From Candidatus Coatesiibacteriota bacterium (GTDB taxonomy: Bacteria; RBG-13-66-14; B26-G2; JAUVZD01): DNA of 64,000 bases. The stretch spans positions 72,897-136,896 of the forward strand of contig JAUVZD010000008.1 in NCBI GenBank assembly GCA_030602715.1. The letters are read 5' to 3'. Under the pieces are notes generated by a model. That model did not search any database. It was not told where the DNA came from and saw nothing but the letters and a program-made list of their open reading frames with translations. Numbering within the stretch: the stretch's first letter is position 1; each line of letters begins with the position of its first letter. A program made the position numbers and the translations under genes. Shown one piece after another: positions 34,484-42,343 of the stretch.

Positions 34484-36022
34484 TCACATCTCCCTATCCA
34501 GAGCCCTATACTGTATCCCCTCGCTGATGTGGTGGGGGGAAATGCTTTCGGCACCCTCCAGGTCGGCGATGGTGCGTGCCAGCTTGGTGATGCGGTCGTA
34601 AGCCCGGGCGGATAGCCCCAGCTTGTCCACCGCCCGAGCCAGAAGCGTCTTGCACTCCTCATCCAGCGGACAGTGTTCCCGCAGAAGTTTTCCGCTTATC
34701 TGCGAGTTGGTATAGATGCCCGAAAGGTGTTGGAAGCGCTCCAACTGTGTCTTGCGGGCGGCTGAAACCCGGCGGCGTATGTCGGCGCTGGGCTCTCCGC
34801 CGACCTCCTTGGTCAGTTTATCAAAGGGCACCGCCGGCACCTCCAGGTGGATGTCTATGCGGTCCAGAACCGGTCCGCTCACTCGCTGGCGGTAGCGGGC
34901 AACCTGTGGCGGGGAGCAGGTGCAGGGACGGGTGGGGCTGCCGAAGAAACCGCAGGGGCAGGGGTTCATGGAGGTGGCAAGCATGAAGTTTGCCGGATAG
35001 GTGATGTTAGCCGCCGCCCGGCTGATGGTCACCATTCCGTCCTCCATCGGCTGGCGAATTGCCTCCAGCACATTACGTTCCAGCTCGGGAAGCTCGTCAA
35101 GAAACAGAACCCCGTGATGGGCAAGGGATATCTCCCCCGGGCGGGGCATAGCTCCTCCGCCTATCAGCCCGGCGTCGGAGATGGTGTGGTGGGGGGAGCG
35201 GAAGGGGCGTTGGCAGAGCAGAGCCTGGCTTGCCGGCAGGTTGCCGGCGATGGAGTGAATCTTGGTTGCCTCCAGAGCTTCATCCAGGGTGAGCGGTGGA
35301 AGGATGCCCGGCAGTCGTCTTGCCATCATGGTCTTGCCGGAGCCGGGAGGGCCGATGAGGAGGATGTTATGGCTTCCGGCGGCAGCCACCTCCAGAGCAC
35401 GTTTGGCGTGCTCCTGCCCCTTGACCTCCGCCATATCCAGGGGGTATTCCTCAACGCCGGCACGGAAGAGCTGGTCTATGTCCACCTCGGTGGGAGGAAT
35501 GGCGAGCGAACCGTTCAGAAGCTCCACCACCTCCTCCAGGCTTTCTATGCCATAGACATCTATTCCCTCGGCAAGGGCAGCCTGGGGGGCGTTTTCCTTG
35601 GAGATGATGAGCGACTTGATGCCCGCCTGCCGGCAGGCAAGAGCCAGGGGTAAAGCGCCCTTAACTGGACGCACAGTACCCTCCAGAGCCAGCTCGCCTA
35701 CGACGGCGGTCTTGCTGTCCGGAGGGATGAGTAACTGCCCGGAGGCGCAGAGTATGCCTACCGCGATGGGCAGGTCGTAGATTGGACCTTCCTTGCGGGT
35801 GTCGGCGGGAGCCAGGTTGACGGTCACCTTGCCGTCGGGCATCTTGAAGCCGGAGTTGGTGAGCGCCGACTGCACCCGCTCCCGGCTCTCCTTTACCGCT
35901 GCATCGGGCAAGCCTACGGTGATGAAGTAGGGGCTTACACCGTGAATGTCAACCTCCACCTCCACCAGGTAGCCGTCAATGCCCAACAGAGCGGCGGACA
36001 GGGTCTTGGAATATCTGCGCAT
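34484..36022 (-). CDS. comM: ComM/YifB-family Mg-chelatase-like AAA ATPase
   Basis: The 512-residue protein is a ComM (YifB) homologue: an N-terminal Lon-like domain (VEVEVDIHGVSPYFITVGLPDAAVKES, DLPIAVGILCASGQL), an AAA core with Walker A GPPGSGKTMMARRLPGILPPL and Walker B VLFLDELPEL, and a C-terminal Mg-chelatase domain (CPCGFFGSPTRPCTCSP zinc site, SARAYDRITKLARTIADL). In competent bacteria ComM is a helicase that helps integrate taken-up DNA by branch migration. The length is normal and it stands alone. Confidence 0.95.
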   Translation of the reverse strand: MRRYSKTLSAALLGIDGYLVEVEVDIHGVSPYFITVGLPDAAVKESRERVQSALTNSGFKMPDGKVTVNLAPADTRKEGPIYDLPIAVGILCASGQLLIPPDSKTAVVGELALEGTVRPVKGALPLALACRQAGIKSLIISKENAPQAALAEGIDVYGIESLEEVVELLNGSLAIPPTEVDIDQLFRAGVEEYPLDMAEVKGQEHAKRALEVAAAGSHNILLIGPPGSGKTMMARRLPGILPPLTLDEALEATKIHSIAGNLPASQALLCQRPFRSPHHTISDAGLIGGGAMPRPGEISLAHHGVLFLDELPELERNVLEAIRQPMEDGMVTISRAAANITYPANFMLATSMNPCPCGFFGSPTRPCTCSPPQVARYRQRVSGPVLDRIDIHLEVPAVPFDKLTKEVGGEPSADIRRRVSAARKTQLERFQHLSGIYTNSQISGKLLREHCPLDEECKTLLARAVDKLGLSARAYDRITKLARTIADLEGAESISPHHISEGIQYRALDREM

Positions 36023-36403
36023 TTAAGTGGGTGATCTGCTTATGTGCAAATTTTATATTAAAAAATCCAACGATTAAAGGGTAATCGTAGGGAGCATAAG
36101 GATTCAAAATAGGATTTATTATTGTATCCCCCCTTCAAGCGAAGTCAAAGTTTCCTTTGGGTGGGGTTTAAATGGGTTTCGGGGGAGGCATTTTGCCTCC
36201 CCCGAAGGTGAAAGGAGCAGTTATGCGGTTTGGGTTAGTAGATGTCAAAAGAAGGTTTTCAGTCGGTAAACATATAGAGAATTCGCTACCCAACCGATGG
36301 AATAGACAGGCGACGGTGGGAAAGGTTTAATCATTTTTTGCATTTTTTTATTTAGCGTAGATTCTCAAGCTGTGCTGCAAATTTATGTGGTGAGAATACC
36401 TCC
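36023..36403. other. Intergenic region with a palindrome
   Basis: No gene is seen in the 450 bases between comM and the next gene. A 12-bp perfect stem, TTCGGGGGAGGC/GCCTCCCCCGAA with loop ATTTT, lies at 36178-36206 with no T-tract; it may be a dispersed palindromic repeat. The rest is AT-rich. Confidence 0.5.
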
Positions 36404-36432
36404 TTGACATAACCCTTCAATTGGCTTAAGAT
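36404..36432 (+). promoter_or_regulatory. Promoter of the coaE-que-tsa operon
   Basis: TTGACA, a 17-base spacer, TAAGAT, about 45 bases before the first gene of the operon. Confidence 0.6.
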
Positions 36433-36476
36433 TTAGGAAATGGATATTCGTTTCCGCTGAAATCTGGAGGGGAGCG

Positions 36477-36845
36477 GTGGAAGGGTTCATAATCACCTTC
36501 TGTCCTCAATCCAAGCGTTACAAGCTATATTTCGCAAACGCAGGCGAGGTGCATTCCTGGTATATGCCTAAGGAGCCCCCGCAGGAGACCAATCTCCGCC
36601 GAATGGCGCGCACCATGGATAGGTTTGTCCCGGCGAAAGGCGATGACTTTTCTAAGGCTGTCGCCGACCATCAGATTGATGACCCCGGAGAGGTCTGGGA
36701 TGAGGGTAAGGCGGAGATGGATTCCTGGAAGGATGCTAAAATAGTTATGCATCTTGCCGGCAGGAAGCTTTCCGGAAAATATGTGCTTCTGAATGTAAGC
36801 GAGCATTATGGTGAAGGGAGCTGGCTCATCTTCCGTGCCGAGTAG
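36477..36845 (+). CDS. Small protein, possibly LigD phosphoesterase-like
   Basis: The 122-residue protein starts with GTG after GGAGGGGAGC. Its C-terminal strand pattern LSGKYVLLNVSEHYGEGSWLIFRAE recalls the end of the 3-prime-phosphoesterase domain of LigD-type proteins (a G-x-W/Y-x-L strand followed by a WLL strand), and it has several His and Asp. The match is weak and catalytic residues cannot be assigned. It overlaps coaE by 38 bases and leads the operon. Confidence 0.55.
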   Translation: MEGFIITFCPQSKRYKLYFANAGEVHSWYMPKEPPQETNLRRMARTMDRFVPAKGDDFSKAVADHQIDDPGEVWDEGKAEMDSWKDAKIVMHLAGRKLSGKYVLLNVSEHYGEGSWLIFRAE

Positions 36846-37464
36846 GGGCGCAGATGGGGTTAAATCCCCGGTTGTGGCTGTAACCGGTAGTCCGGGGAGC
36901 GGGAAGTCCACGGTGGCTCAGGTTTTTGAGAGCCTCGGCGCTCGGCTCATTGAGGCGGACAAGATAGGACATAGACTGCTGGAACGGGCGGAGGTGAAGG
37001 AGCATCTGACAGCCTGGTTGGGGGAGGGGATACTGGACCAGGAGGGCAATATCTCCCGACCCAAGATGGCGAGCCTGCTTTTCGGGGATAGGGAAAAACT
37101 TACAAAATACGATGCCTTCATTCACCCCCTGCTTCTCACCGAGCTGAGGGAGATGATTGCCGAATCAGCCCGGAGGAGCGACGGTAAGATGATAGTGATA
37201 GACGCCGCTTTGATCTATGAGTGGGGCTTTGACACCGAGTGCGATGCGGTGGTGGTGGTCTCCGCCCCTCTGGAGGAGCGCATCGTCAGGTGTATGCGCA
37301 AGTTTGGGGAGAGCCGGGAGGGTGCGATAGAGCGCATGAACAGCCAGATTCCTCAGCAGGAGAAGGCGGCGAAAGCGGACTTTATCATCAAGAACCACGG
37401 CGGGATAGATGAGCTGAGAAAGAGAGCTGAGAAGGTTTATAGTGAGCTTAAGGAGAGTTTATAG
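36808..37464 (+). CDS. coaE: Dephospho-CoA kinase
   Basis: The 218-residue protein is CoaE, which phosphorylates dephospho-CoA in the last step of coenzyme A synthesis. It has the P-loop TGSPGSGKSTVAQVFESLGA, IEADKIGHRLLE, the AFIHPLL motif and VIDAALIYEWGFDTECDAVVVV. The 3-prime end overlaps queD by one base. The start at ATG 36808 gives a 38-base overlap with the preceding gene and about 15 extra residues before the P-loop strand; a GTG inside this stretch could be used instead. Confidence 0.93.
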   Translation: MVKGAGSSSVPSRGADGVKSPVVAVTGSPGSGKSTVAQVFESLGARLIEADKIGHRLLERAEVKEHLTAWLGEGILDQEGNISRPKMASLLFGDREKLTKYDAFIHPLLLTELREMIAESARRSDGKMIVIDAALIYEWGFDTECDAVVVVSAPLEERIVRCMRKFGESREGAIERMNSQIPQQEKAAKADFIIKNHGGIDELRKRAEKVYSELKESL

Positions 37465-37844
37465 TGGTATATGAACTGGAGGCGAAGGCTCATTTTTCGT
37501 CCGCCCACGCCCTCAGGGGTTATGGGGGAGATTGCGAACGGCTGCACGGGCACAATTTTCGGGTGCTGGCGGTGGTCTATGGTGGGGAGCTGGACTCTCT
37601 TGGTTTGCTGATTGACTTTCGGGAGTTGAACGAGCTTTTAGGAGAGGTGGTGGGGGAGCTGGACCATCGGGATTTGAACTCTCTGCCTGCTTTTAATGAT
37701 AAAAATCCCAGCTCGGAGGTGCTGGCAGAGTATATCTTTGAGCGCCTTTCCGCTCTCCTGGGGGAGAAGCAGGGGGAAAGGGTGCGGGTGAAGCAGATAA
37801 CCGTCTGGGAGTCGGAAGGATATGGCGCCACCTACCGACCTTGA
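37464..37844 (+). CDS. queD: 6-carboxytetrahydropterin synthase QueD
   Basis: The 126-residue protein is a QueD/PTPS enzyme: it has the zinc-binding histidines in FSSAHALR and CERLHGHNF (Cys-x3-His-Gly-His), the strand LLIDFRELNELLGEVV, and LDHRDLN. It makes 6-carboxytetrahydropterin from dihydroneopterin triphosphate, the first dedicated step to 7-deazaguanine (queuosine). It starts with GTG overlapping the coaE stop and overlaps queC by 23 bases. The neighbouring queC and queE confirm the pathway. Confidence 0.93.
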   Translation: MVYELEAKAHFSSAHALRGYGGDCERLHGHNFRVLAVVYGGELDSLGLLIDFRELNELLGEVVGELDHRDLNSLPAFNDKNPSSEVLAEYIFERLSALLGEKQGERVRVKQITVWESEGYGATYRP

Positions 37845-38538
37845 AGCGGTGGCTTTGCTCTCCGGGGGGCTGGACTCCACCGTGGCTATGGCTCTTGCCC
37901 ATCTGGATGTGGGCGTGGCAGTCGCCCTCTGTGTGAACTACGGTCAGCGAACCTACGAACGGGAGTTTTCCGCCGCCACTGTGATATGTGAGCGTTTGGG
38001 CATTCCCCCGCCAAGGGGCGGGGTCTCCGTTGATGTATATGAGGGGCTCCGCCTTGGCGGAGGGGGAAAGTTATTGGAGCGGGAGGGAGATGCCCCCCCC
38101 GCCAAGGCGGGAGATGCCCCCGTCTTGGCGGGGGGGGGGGAGGATATGGATTTCTGGGTGCCCAACCGCAACGGCATATTGCTCAATATCGGGGCCGGGG
38201 TGGCGGAGGCTGAGGGGCTGGCGTATGTGGTGGTGGGCTTCAATTTGGAGGAGGCGGAATTCTTTCCGGATAATTCCCGAAAGTTTATGGAGAGTGCCAA
38301 TTCCGCTCTGGCTTACTCCACCAGAAATAAGGTGAGAGTCATCTCCCCGACGCTGGAGATGACCAAGCGGGAGATAGTTGAGGCGGGGCTCTCGGTGGAC
38401 GCACCCCTGGAGTTGATATATTCCTGTTATCGGGGAGAGGTTGTCCACTGCGGTCGCTGTCCCAACTGTCGGCGGTTGGTGGATGCTTTTCGGGGCGCCG
38501 GTGCTTATCATTTAATAGAGCGAAAATTTGAGGGATGA
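37822..38538 (+). CDS. queC: 7-cyano-7-deazaguanine synthase QueC
   Basis: The 238-residue protein is QueC, which turns 7-carboxy-7-deazaguanine into preQ0 using ATP and ammonia. It has the PP-loop LLSGGLDSTVAMALA, VNYGQRTYEREFSAA, WVPNRNGILLNIGAGVAEAEG, and the C-terminal zinc site CYRGEVVHCGRCPNC. Residues about 73-105 are a Gly/Pro/Ala-rich low-complexity stretch (LRLGGGGKLLEREGDAPP and on) where family members normally have a short loop. It is encoded by a cluster of palindromic repeats at 38006-38134, discussed separately. The enzyme is probably still active, since the insert lies in a variable loop. Confidence 0.92.
   Translation: MAPPTDLEAVALLSGGLDSTVAMALAHLDVGVAVALCVNYGQRTYEREFSAATVICERLGIPPPRGGVSVDVYEGLRLGGGGKLLEREGDAPPAKAGDAPVLAGGGEDMDFWVPNRNGILLNIGAGVAEAEGLAYVVVGFNLEEAEFFPDNSRKFMESANSALAYSTRNKVRVISPTLEMTKREIVEAGLSVDAPLELIYSCYRGEVVHCGRCPNCRRLVDAFRGAGAYHLIERKFEG
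38006..38134 (+). repeat. Cluster of in-frame palindromic repeats inside queC
   Basis: Four short palindromes of one kind lie within 130 bases: CCCCGCC/GGCGGGG (38006-38023), CTCCGCC/GGCGGAG (38047-38062), CCCGCC/GGCGGG (38098-38111), and CCCCCGTC/GGCGGGGG (38117-38134). The 12-mer GGGAGATGCCCC occurs twice, at 38085 and 38109, and once more in tsaB at 41312. All keep the reading frame open. Confidence 0.65.
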
Positions 38539-38544
38539 GGGAAG

Positions 38545-39102
38545 ATGGAGACCTATTTCCACGAACAGGACCTGGCTTATAGCGGTGAGCAACTCACCTC
38601 ACACTTCTCGCTGAAAAATTTTAAGATTATGGGCGACAGCCTGGTCGCCTTTATAGGGCGGTGTGATGTGAGTGGAGCTAATCTGGTGGACATGGAGGAG
38701 GCGCTCGCCAGCCAGAGAATCTACTCCCCCAAGATGCTCCATTTCATCGCCGAGTTCTTCGGGATGAGTATGAGAGAGGTGGTCCTCTGGCAGTATATTC
38801 TGGTCTCCCTGGCTATGTCCGGGCTCATCTCCCGGAAGAAGGGTCTGGAGATTGAGAGGGACGGCGACGACCTCTATGTCGGCGAGCGAAAACTCTCCAT
38901 CTCCGTCGCCACAGTAAGTCCGGTCTCCGCCCTCATCCACCTGGGCATAAATATTGATACCAAGGGGATAGAGTTTCCCACCATCGGTCTGACGGAGCTG
39001 GGAGTCAACCCCGGGGAGTTCGCCTTGTGGGTGTTGGAGGCTTTCGTCAAGGAGGTTGAGGGGGTAAGGAAAGCCACAGCGAAGGTGCGCTGGGTGGAAT
39101 AG
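38545..39102 (+). CDS. DUF366 family protein
   Basis: The 185-residue protein appears to belong to DUF366 (GEQLTSHFSLKNFKIMGDSLVAFIGRCDVS, LVDMEEALASQRIYSPKMLHFIAEFFG). It sits between queC and queE, and DUF366 genes are found in queuosine clusters elsewhere, so a role in 7-deazaguanine synthesis or its regulation is possible. The function is not known. ATG lies six bases after the queC stop with GAGGGAAG upstream. Confidence 0.7.
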   Translation: METYFHEQDLAYSGEQLTSHFSLKNFKIMGDSLVAFIGRCDVSGANLVDMEEALASQRIYSPKMLHFIAEFFGMSMREVVLWQYILVSLAMSGLISRKKGLEIERDGDDLYVGERKLSISVATVSPVSALIHLGINIDTKGIEFPTIGLTELGVNPGEFALWVLEAFVKEVEGVRKATAKVRWVE

Positions 39103-39129
39103 CCCAGTAAGTTGCCGAGGGAGCCGAAG

Positions 39130-39864
39130 ATGACGGAAGGTTACATAGTTGAAGCCTATCCCTCACTGGAGGGTGAGGGAGTGAAATTGGGCAGTCCAGC
39201 CCTTTTTTTTCGCCTGGCTGGATGCAACCTCCGCTGTGCCTACTGCGATACCCGCAAGGCTTGGGAGGAGAAGCCGGCTGAGGGAATGTGGAGCTTTACT
39301 GATAATAGGCGAAAGCTGAGGAATCCTGTCTCTCAAACGACGGTGGAGGAGTGGCTGAGGGTGTGGAAGCAGATCTATCCCACAGTCGTCTTCACCGGCG
39401 GGGAGCCCTTACTGCAAGCCAAGTTTTTATGCGAGGTTGCCCATCTGGCAAAGGGATTGGGTCTGACCACCCGACTGGAGACCAACGCCACCCTGGCGGA
39501 GGCGTGGGAGACGGTCTGGGCGGATATAGACCAGGTATCTGCGGACATAAAGATACCCTCAACCAGTGGTTCTGATTTTCTTCTCCACGAACACCGCAAC
39601 TTCCTGGAGAGGGCTCGTGGAAAGCTGATTCACATCAAGGTGGTGGTGGGCATAGAGACCGGAACCGAGGAGCTAATATCCGCGGCGGAACTTGCCGCAG
39701 AGGTCGCACCTCAAATTCCCCTGGTGATTATGCCCGCATCCGTTGAAGATAAACCCATAAGCATCCCCAATGAGAGGATTATTGAATGGCTGAGGGCGCT
39801 TGAGATGATTCCCTTGGAGGTGCGCATAATTCCCCAGATGCATAAATTGTGGTCGTTGCCATGA
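39130..39864 (+). CDS. queE: 7-carboxy-7-deazaguanine synthase QueE
   Basis: The 244-residue protein is the radical SAM enzyme QueE, which contracts the 6-carboxytetrahydropterin ring to 7-carboxy-7-deazaguanine. It has the substrate-binding start YPSLEGEGVKLGSPALFFRLAG, the cluster motif CNLRCAYCDT (Cys-x3-Cys-x2-Cys), and VVFTGGEPLLQ. I chose ATG 39130, with GAGGGAG six bases before, over the TTG at 39112. Its stop overlaps the next gene. With queD and queC it makes preQ0; the later steps to queuosine are not in this window. Confidence 0.92.
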   Translation: MTEGYIVEAYPSLEGEGVKLGSPALFFRLAGCNLRCAYCDTRKAWEEKPAEGMWSFTDNRRKLRNPVSQTTVEEWLRVWKQIYPTVVFTGGEPLLQAKFLCEVAHLAKGLGLTTRLETNATLAEAWETVWADIDQVSADIKIPSTSGSDFLLHEHRNFLERARGKLIHIKVVVGIETGTEELISAAELAAEVAPQIPLVIMPASVEDKPISIPNERIIEWLRALEMIPLEVRIIPQMHKLWSLP

Positions 39865-40403
39865 TGGAAGAAGGCAGATTACAGAAGGAGAGGGCGGTTT
39901 TGGTGGTCGGGTTCCTCTACGGTGATGAGGGAGACTACCTGCGAGCTTGCAAACTGCTGGCTGGCGACTGGGGAAAGCCTGCGGTGGAAAGCGATGCCGT
40001 CGCCTTTGATTCCACCGATTATTACCGCCCGGAGATGGGTGAGGACCTCAACCGCCGAATATGCGCCTTTTCGGTCCCCATAAAGCCCCATCAGCTCAAG
40101 GATTTCAAGGAGACCGCCAAGCAGGTGGAAGCCACCCTGTCCGAAAGAGGGCGCAGGCGGATAAATATAGACCCCGGCTATCTCACCCCGGATAAACTGG
40201 TGTTAGCCACCCATAAGGTCTATTCCTTCTCCGTTGCCCTGAGCGAGGATTTTTCTGCGGTGTTAGAGCTGGTCCATCGGAGCGGAAGCTTCCAGCCCCT
40301 CCCCTGGACCTATCCCGACTATCGGCAGATGGTAAAATTTTTCAATGGACTGCGGAAAAGGTTCTTCCCCGGGCGAGTGAGAAAGGGGGGCGGAAAGGTT
40401 TGA
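39861..40403 (+). CDS. DUF4416 family protein
   Basis: The 180-residue protein matches DUF4416: VLVVGFLYGDEGDYLRACKLL, FDSTDYYRPEMGEDLNRRICAF, RRINIDPGYLTPDKLVLATHKVYS and FQPLPWTYPDYRQ. The function is unknown; the family is found in anaerobic bacteria. ATG 39861 overlaps the queE stop (ATGA); GTG at 39849 is also possible. It links the que genes to the tsa genes in one operon. Confidence 0.85.
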   Translation: MMEEGRLQKERAVLVVGFLYGDEGDYLRACKLLAGDWGKPAVESDAVAFDSTDYYRPEMGEDLNRRICAFSVPIKPHQLKDFKETAKQVEATLSERGRRRINIDPGYLTPDKLVLATHKVYSFSVALSEDFSAVLELVHRSGSFQPLPWTYPDYRQMVKFFNGLRKRFFPGRVRKGGGKV

Positions 40404-40888
40404 GTGATATGGCCAGATTCCTGGGTGAGGTGCACTTCACCATCTCTCCCCGCTCCACTGAGGCGTTGGGCGAAGAGCTGGGCGTTGAACTAACGCCCGG
40501 AACGGTGGTGGCTCTGGTGGGGGAGTTGGGTGCGGGAAAAACCGTATTTATAAAGGGGTTAGCTCGGGGTTTGGGGGTGGAGCAGGAGGTGGTGAGCCCC
40601 TCTTTTCAGATTGCCAGATTCTATCGTGCAAGGATGCCCCTCTGCCATCTTGACTTTTATCGCCTTAAGGCGGGAGACGAATTTGTATTCGGATTGGAGG
40701 AGTATCTTCTGGACGACGGGGTGACGGTGATAGAGTGGGCGGATAGAATATCAACCATAATACCCGGGGATGCTGTCGCCGTGCGCATCACCATTCAGGG
40801 GGAGATGGAGAGGCGGATAGAGCTTCTTCTCTGGGAGGAGATGTTGAGGAAAGCCGAAGAGGTCGGCGGGGAGCAATGCTTTGAGTGA
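40400..40888 (+). CDS. tsaE: tRNA threonylcarbamoyladenosine synthesis ATPase TsaE
   Basis: The 162-residue protein is TsaE (YjeE), the P-loop ATPase that works with TsaB and TsaD in making t6A37 on tRNA. It has Walker A GELGAGKTVFIKGLARGL, the switch SPSFQIARFY, LCHLDFYRL and the conserved VIEWADR. The start is TTG 40400 overlapping the upstream stop, or ATG 40409; neither ribosome site is decisive. It overlaps tsaB by 8 bases. Confidence 0.95.
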   Translation: MSDMARFLGEVHFTISPRSTEALGEELGVELTPGTVVALVGELGAGKTVFIKGLARGLGVEQEVVSPSFQIARFYRARMPLCHLDFYRLKAGDEFVFGLEEYLLDDGVTVIEWADRISTIIPGDAVAVRITIQGEMERRIELLLWEEMLRKAEEVGGEQCFE

Positions 40889-41630
40889 TGAGCGAAAAAT
40901 CCCCAAGTTTGTTCTGGGTCTTGAGGCTTCAACCCCGCAAGCCTCCACCGCGCTTCTTGTGGAAGGTAGGTTTGCGGACCAGTGGACGGTGACCACCCAT
41001 CGGGGTCATTCAAGGGCTTTGATGCCCCTGGTGGAGGGGATGCTCTCCGAACATAATATCGCCGTCTCCGAGATAGGGTTGATAGCCTGCGGTCGGGGTC
41101 CGGGGACCTTTACCGGCTTGCGGGTGGCGTGCGCCTCGGCTATGGGTCTCTCTGCACCTCACAAGATTCCCCTGGTGGGGGTGAGCAGTCTCTCCGCCCT
41201 CGCTGGTCAGGCTCCGCCGACCGAGGGATGGGTGGTGGCACTGCTGGATGCCAGAAAGGGCGAGGTCTATGCTCAGCTCTATCGCTGGCGGAGTGGGAAG
41301 CGTGGCGGGGTGGGAGATGCCCCGCCGGTAAAAACTGAGGCTGGGAGAGTTCTCTGTTCCCAATCCGAGCCTCAGGTGGCTCGGGCTGAGGGTGTGGTCT
41401 CCAATTTGGAGGGCGAGGTGGTCTGTCTGGGTCCCGGCGCTTTGGCGTATGAGAGCGAGTTGCGGTCAGTTGTCGGGGATAGATTAAGGCTAATCTCCGC
41501 CTTCCCTTTGGCAGGAGATGTCGGCCGCCTGGGGTTGGAGAGATATAAGCTGTTGGGTGGGGGAGAGAGGCTCTCCCCACTATATCTGCGGGGTGGGGAT
41601 GTGCAGATTGGGGAGAGGAATGGTAAGTGA
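40881..41630 (+). CDS. tsaB: TsaB, t6A synthesis partner protein
   Basis: The 249-residue protein is TsaB (YeaZ), an inactive paralogue that scaffolds TsaD. It shows VLGLEASTPQASTALLVEG, HSRALMPLVEGMLSEHNI, CGRGPGTFTGLRVACASAMGLS and VVALLDARKGEVYAQLY. A low-complexity stretch SGKRGGVGDAPPVKTEAG at about residue 137-154 is encoded by a palindromic repeat of the kind seen in queC. It starts with TTG inside tsaE and overlaps rimI by 11 bases. TsaD is encoded separately at 18.2 kb. Confidence 0.93.
   Translation: MSDERKIPKFVLGLEASTPQASTALLVEGRFADQWTVTTHRGHSRALMPLVEGMLSEHNIAVSEIGLIACGRGPGTFTGLRVACASAMGLSAPHKIPLVGVSSLSALAGQAPPTEGWVVALLDARKGEVYAQLYRWRSGKRGGVGDAPPVKTEAGRVLCSQSEPQVARAEGVVSNLEGEVVCLGPGALAYESELRSVVGDRLRLISAFPLAGDVGRLGLERYKLLGGGERLSPLYLRGGDVQIGERNGK
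41304..41326 (+). repeat. In-frame palindromic repeat inside tsaB
   Basis: GGCGGGG and CCCCGCC pair around TGGGAGATG. It shares the exact 12-mer GGGAGATGCCCC with two sites in queC and encodes the same peptide, GDAPP. Confidence 0.6.
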
Positions 41631-42114
41631 GTCCCCTGCCGATTGGCATATTCGCTTGATGCGGGCTGAGGATATTATCCCTATCGCGGTAATTGAGGGT
41701 GAGGTTTTCGGCGACCCCTGGGCTAAGGATGTCTTTGAAAGCGAGCTTGCCAATCCAAGTGCAGTCTATCTCTGTGCGGTGGGAAGGGGAGGGGAGATCT
41801 GGGGCTATATCGGCAGTTGGATTGTTGCCGGGGAACTCCATATCACCAACATAGCGGTGCGCAAGAGCGAACAGCACCGAGGTGTGGGAAAACACCTTCT
41901 GCAGTTGTTGGAGAATAGAGCCAGAACCGAGGGATGTTCTGTCGCTTATCTGGAGGTGCGGAGGGGAAACCTGTCCGCCCAGAAGTTCTATCAGAAACGG
42001 GGTTATACCGTGGTTCATGCCCGCCCCAATTACTATGTAAATCCCACAGAGGATGCCCTGGTGCTGAAAAAAATCCTGTCGGGGGTTGAGGATGGACATC
42101 ACCCGGGCGGATAA
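41620..42114 (+). CDS. rimI: GNAT acetyltransferase, RimI-like
   Basis: The 164-residue protein is a GNAT-fold N-acetyltransferase with RimI features: IRLMRAEDIIPIAVIEGEVFGDPWAKDVFESEL, LHITNIAVRKSEQHRGVGKHLL (acetyl-CoA site) and LEVRRGNLSAQKFYQKRGYTVV. RimI acetylates the N-terminus of ribosomal protein S18, and its gene commonly sits with tsaB. The frame extends upstream to 41518, but ATG 41620 fits the family; GAGAGGA is close before it. It is the last gene of the operon. Confidence 0.92.
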   Translation: MVSESPADWHIRLMRAEDIIPIAVIEGEVFGDPWAKDVFESELANPSAVYLCAVGRGGEIWGYIGSWIVAGELHITNIAVRKSEQHRGVGKHLLQLLENRARTEGCSVAYLEVRRGNLSAQKFYQKRGYTVVHARPNYYVNPTEDALVLKKILSGVEDGHHPGG

Positions 42115-42278
42115 AAGTAATATCCGGTTCTATCCACACCTGGAGACATTCCTCATTCCCCTCATAGTCGGGCGATGCCCATCGGGTTTATTCTGCGAAC
42201 ACAACTCATCCTCCTCCCAATGTTGGGTGCGGTGGATGCAACTCTCTCTTCCTTTATGACCTGCAGGTAAGTTTTGGT

Positions 42279-42307
42279 TTGACTGCAAATTGTTTTATGG
42301 TTATAAT
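42279..42307 (+). promoter_or_regulatory. Promoter of the 445-residue CBS-like protein gene
   Basis: TTGACT, a 17-base spacer, TATAAT, 37 bases before the start codon. Confidence 0.65.
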
Positions 42308-42343
42308 ACATTCACTTAAATTAAAGGTTGGAGTTGATTTTTA

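Noticed and set aside
38006-38134. The queC repeat cluster as a CRISPR array or a terminator
   Set aside because: The units are short and unequal, have no regular spacers, and lie within an intact reading frame.
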